Shown here: in pieces, positions 62,100 through 63,723 of the stretch
Layout: each line of letters begins with the position of its first letter
How positions within the stretch are numbered: the stretch's first letter is position 1
Assembly (NCBI GenBank): GCA_002719955.1
Contig: PBFW01000017.1
Location: 1 to 63,723, forward strand
Direction: 5' to 3'
DNA from: Deltaproteobacteria bacterium
GTDB taxonomy: Bacteria; Myxococcota_A; UBA9160; UBA4427
Length of the DNA: 63,723 nucleotides
Made by a program: the position numbers and the translations under genes
The notes under the pieces: model-generated
The model's input: the letters and a program-made list of their open reading frames with translations, nothing else
The model's database searches: none
Told to the model about the DNA's origin: nothing

Positions 62100-63191
62100 A
62101 TGAAAGCAGCCGTGTTGCGCGCCGCCAAAGCTCCGCTCGAGATCGAAGACATCGAGATCGATGATCCCGGTCCGGGAGAAGTCCTGCTCAAGACCGTCGC
62201 GTCGGGGATCTGCCACAGCGACCTCCACGTGATCGAAGGCGACCTGCCCCTGCCCCCGCCCTGCGTGCTCGGCCACGAGCCGGCGGGCATCGTTGAGGCG
62301 ATCGGTGAGGGCGTGACCTATGTCGCCCCCGGCGATCACGTGATCGCGTGCATCTCGCGCTGGTGCGGGGTGTGCAAATTCTGCACCGAGGGCCGACCCT
62401 ATCTCTGCCTCACATCCTACGAGGGCCGACCCGGAGGCAACCTGACGCCCGCGCTCACCGATCAGAAGGGCGAGGCGCTCTATCAGTTCGCCGGCCTCTC
62501 GTCTTTCGCCGAGAAGATGCTGACGAGCGAGCGCGCCGTCGTGAAGATCCGCGAGGATATGCCGCTCGACCGGGCCTCCTTGATCGGATGCGGGGTGACG
62601 ACCGGGATCGGCGCGGCGCTCAATACCGTGAAGATCCCGCCCGGCGCAAGCGTCGTCATCATCGGCTGTGGCGGCGTCGGCCTCTCCGCGCTCCAGGGCG
62701 CCCGAATCGTGGGGGCCGGCAAGATCATCGCCGTCGACGCCCAGCCCTGGAAATTCGACCTCGCCAAGGATCTCGGCGCGACCGATTGCGTCGACGCCTC
62801 CCAGGGCAACGCCGTCGAAGCCGTCCACGAGCTGACCGCTGGTGGCGCCGACTTCGTCTTCGAGTGCATCGGCCTCGTGCCCACCGTCGAGCAAGCCGTC
62901 CAGATGACCGGCCGCGGTGGCACGACCGTCCTCGTGGGCGTCGTTCCCATGACGGCGACCGTCTCGATCAGCGCCGCCGATCTCACGCTCCAGGAGAAGA
63001 AGATCACGGGCTCGATCATGGGCTCGAACCGCTTCCGCTTCGATATGCCCAAATACATCGACTACTACCTGGACGGGCGCCTGCGCCTCGACGAGATGAT
63101 CTCGGCGCGCATTCCGCTCGAGGACATCAACGGGGCCTTCGACCTCATGCGCAAGGGCGAGGCGGCGCGCCAAGTCATCATGTTCGACTGA
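62100..63191 (+). CDS. Zinc-dependent alcohol dehydrogenase (MDR family)
   Basis: A 363-residue medium-chain dehydrogenase. Catalytic zinc ligands are the Cys in TVASGICHSDLHVIEGDLP and the His in PPCVLGHEPAGIVEAIGEGV. The structural zinc Cys cluster is seen in SRWCGVCKFCTEGRPYLC. The NAD-binding loop is VVIIGCGGVGLSALQGARIV. It resembles the actinobacterial class-III-like or Rv0162c-type enzymes, which oxidise alcohols or aldehydes. A GAGGAAAG site precedes the ATG. It is divergent from the enoyl-reductase-like gene. Confidence 0.93.
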   Translation: MKAAVLRAAKAPLEIEDIEIDDPGPGEVLLKTVASGICHSDLHVIEGDLPLPPPCVLGHEPAGIVEAIGEGVTYVAPGDHVIACISRWCGVCKFCTEGRPYLCLTSYEGRPGGNLTPALTDQKGEALYQFAGLSSFAEKMLTSERAVVKIREDMPLDRASLIGCGVTTGIGAALNTVKIPPGASVVIIGCGGVGLSALQGARIVGAGKIIAVDAQPWKFDLAKDLGATDCVDASQGNAVEAVHELTAGGADFVFECIGLVPTVEQAVQMTGRGGTTVLVGVVPMTATVSISAADLTLQEKKITGSIMGSNRFRFDMPKYIDYYLDGRLRLDEMISARIPLEDINGAFDLMRKGEAARQVIMFD

Positions 63192-63377
63192 GCGGAACGT
63201 GATGAGCGCGGGGGATCTCCGGCCGCGCGGCTGGGGCGAGGGCGCGGTTGATTCGTCCCTTCGAGCGGGATCGGGCCCGTCAGTTGGGGTCCTGGGGCAG
63301 AAACGAGACGTGGGACGGGGGGTTAGCTCGGTTGGGGGGTCGCGGGAGGCGCGCGATTCGGTACTCTCCGGCGTCCC

Positions 63378-63466
63378 GGAGAGGTGGCCGAGTGGCTGAA
63401 GGCGCGCCCCTGCTAAGGGTGTATAGGTAACCCCTATCGAGGGTTCGAATCCCTCCCTCTCCGCCA
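63378..63466 (+). tRNA. tRNA-Ser(GCU)
   Basis: An 89-nt class-II tRNA with acceptor GGAGAGG/CCTCTCC, encoded CCA, anticodon GCT in CCCCT-GCT-AAGGG and a variable arm GTGTATAGGTAACCCCTATC. The T-arm GAGGGTTCGAATCCCTC is normal. The minus strand across it gives a false EGGIRTLD-type protein reading. Confidence 0.97.
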
Positions 63467-63723
63467 CCCAGGCTCTGGGTATATCGAACTCTCGCTAGGA
63501 GTTGGCGATCGCGCCGGAAAAGCCCGCGATTCCGCGGGGTGTTGGCGGTCGACGTCTTTCGATCCCGAACCAGAGACTGCCGGTTTAAGCGTCTATTTAG
63601 GCTGATTCCCTCGTTTGTCTCTGTGGGCCATTTCGGTGGTTCGGTTTGGGGCTGCGGGTGTCGCGAAAAAATCGGCATGCAAGTTCGCGTCCTGGTTTCG
63701 CGATTTCCCGCCAAACCAAACCG
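63467..63723. other. Right-end region with nested inverted repeats
   Basis: No gene is supported in the last 257 bases. The composition is lower in GC than in the genes before it. Nested inverted repeats are seen: CGGTTTGG (63642-63649) with CCAAACCG (63716-63723), and within them TCGCGAAA (63661-63668) with TTTCGCGA (63696-63703). They could be regulatory sites of a gene beyond the window. Confidence 0.45.

Noticed and set aside
60843..63467. Very long minus-strand open frame of 874 residues opposite the alcohol dehydrogenase
   Set aside because: It is low-complexity and Arg/Asp/Gly-rich, crosses two real genes and a tRNA, and has no domain. It is a shadow of high-GC codon use.
63280..63714. 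Minus-strand reading frame with GGEGGIRTLDRGYLYTLSRG
   Set aside because: It is the antisense translation of tRNA-Ser(GCU), a well-known false protein; the tRNA explains the sequence.
1..63723. CRISPR array
   Set aside because: No regularly spaced identical repeats with unique spacers of CRISPR size were seen. The repeats found are tandem, short or paired.

Overview
The window is 63.7 kb of high-GC DNA, dense with genes, from a Gram-negative bacterium. Outer-membrane-type systems support this: an RND pump with its periplasmic adaptor, a TonB-like lipoprotein and a lipoprotein protease. The gene set points to an uncultured deltaproteobacterium-like lineage such as Myxococcota, Binatota or Desulfobacterota_B. 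It includes several F420-type oxidoreductases, DUF3604 and DUF1214 proteins, paired CaiB/BaiF CoA-transferases, many acyl-CoA enzymes, a TIGR04073 protein and a selenoprotein. The lineage is inferred from gene content, since no 16S gene is present.

Layout. 0-13.7 kb: a repeat-bearing membrane protein, a YheU-like protein, an amidase, a GST/LLM pair with an F420-type reductase, a sulfotransferase, an aldo/keto reductase, a TonB-like lipoprotein, an MFS transporter, EthD and DUF1214 proteins and bioA. 13.7-17.8 kb: eroded DNA holding the tail of a fliD gene and a broken MscS-type gene. 17.9-28.6 kb: a DUF3604 protein, a TetR regulator divergent from a metallo-beta-lactamase across a clear palindromic operator, a truncated GST running into an acyl-CoA synthetase, a thioesterase-like protein and a second GST/LLM pair. 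28.6-35.6 kb: an RND pump operon and a molybdopterin oxidoreductase. 35.6-48.2 kb: two CoA-transferases, a thioredoxin-fusion protein next to a selenoprotein of UGSC type, a P450, a crotonase, a phosphatase, a SnoaL-like protein, membrane proteins and an SDR. 48.4-54.4 kb: a putative island at tRNA-Ser(UGA). 54.4-63.7 kb: an M48 protease, a TIGR04073 protein, an AI-2E-type permease, two tRNA-Gln genes, a crotonase, a USP/SLC13 pair, an enoyl-reductase-like protein, a zinc alcohol dehydrogenase and tRNA-Ser(GCU).

Two places stand out. At 39936-40451 one reading frame is interrupted only by a TGA that falls exactly in a U-G-S-C motif. A perfect 8-bp hairpin with a G-first loop follows at the distance expected of a bacterial SECIS element, so this is very probably a selenoprotein; it follows a thioredoxin-fold fusion protein in the same operon. 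At 48377-54407 a decayed 5' half of tRNA-Ser and an intact tRNA-Ser bracket a two-gene Mre11/Rad50-like operon and an integrase remnant. The Rad50-like ATPase carries a predicted membrane hairpin inside its coiled coil and a long C-terminal extension. This is a plausible compact mobile nuclease system, possibly defensive.

Most remaining genes suggest breakdown or remodelling of lipids, acyl-CoAs and xenobiotic-like compounds, with F420, flavin, glutathione, heme and molybdopterin cofactors. The window also holds an unusual number of interrupted genes, which reflect either ongoing gene decay or assembly errors.
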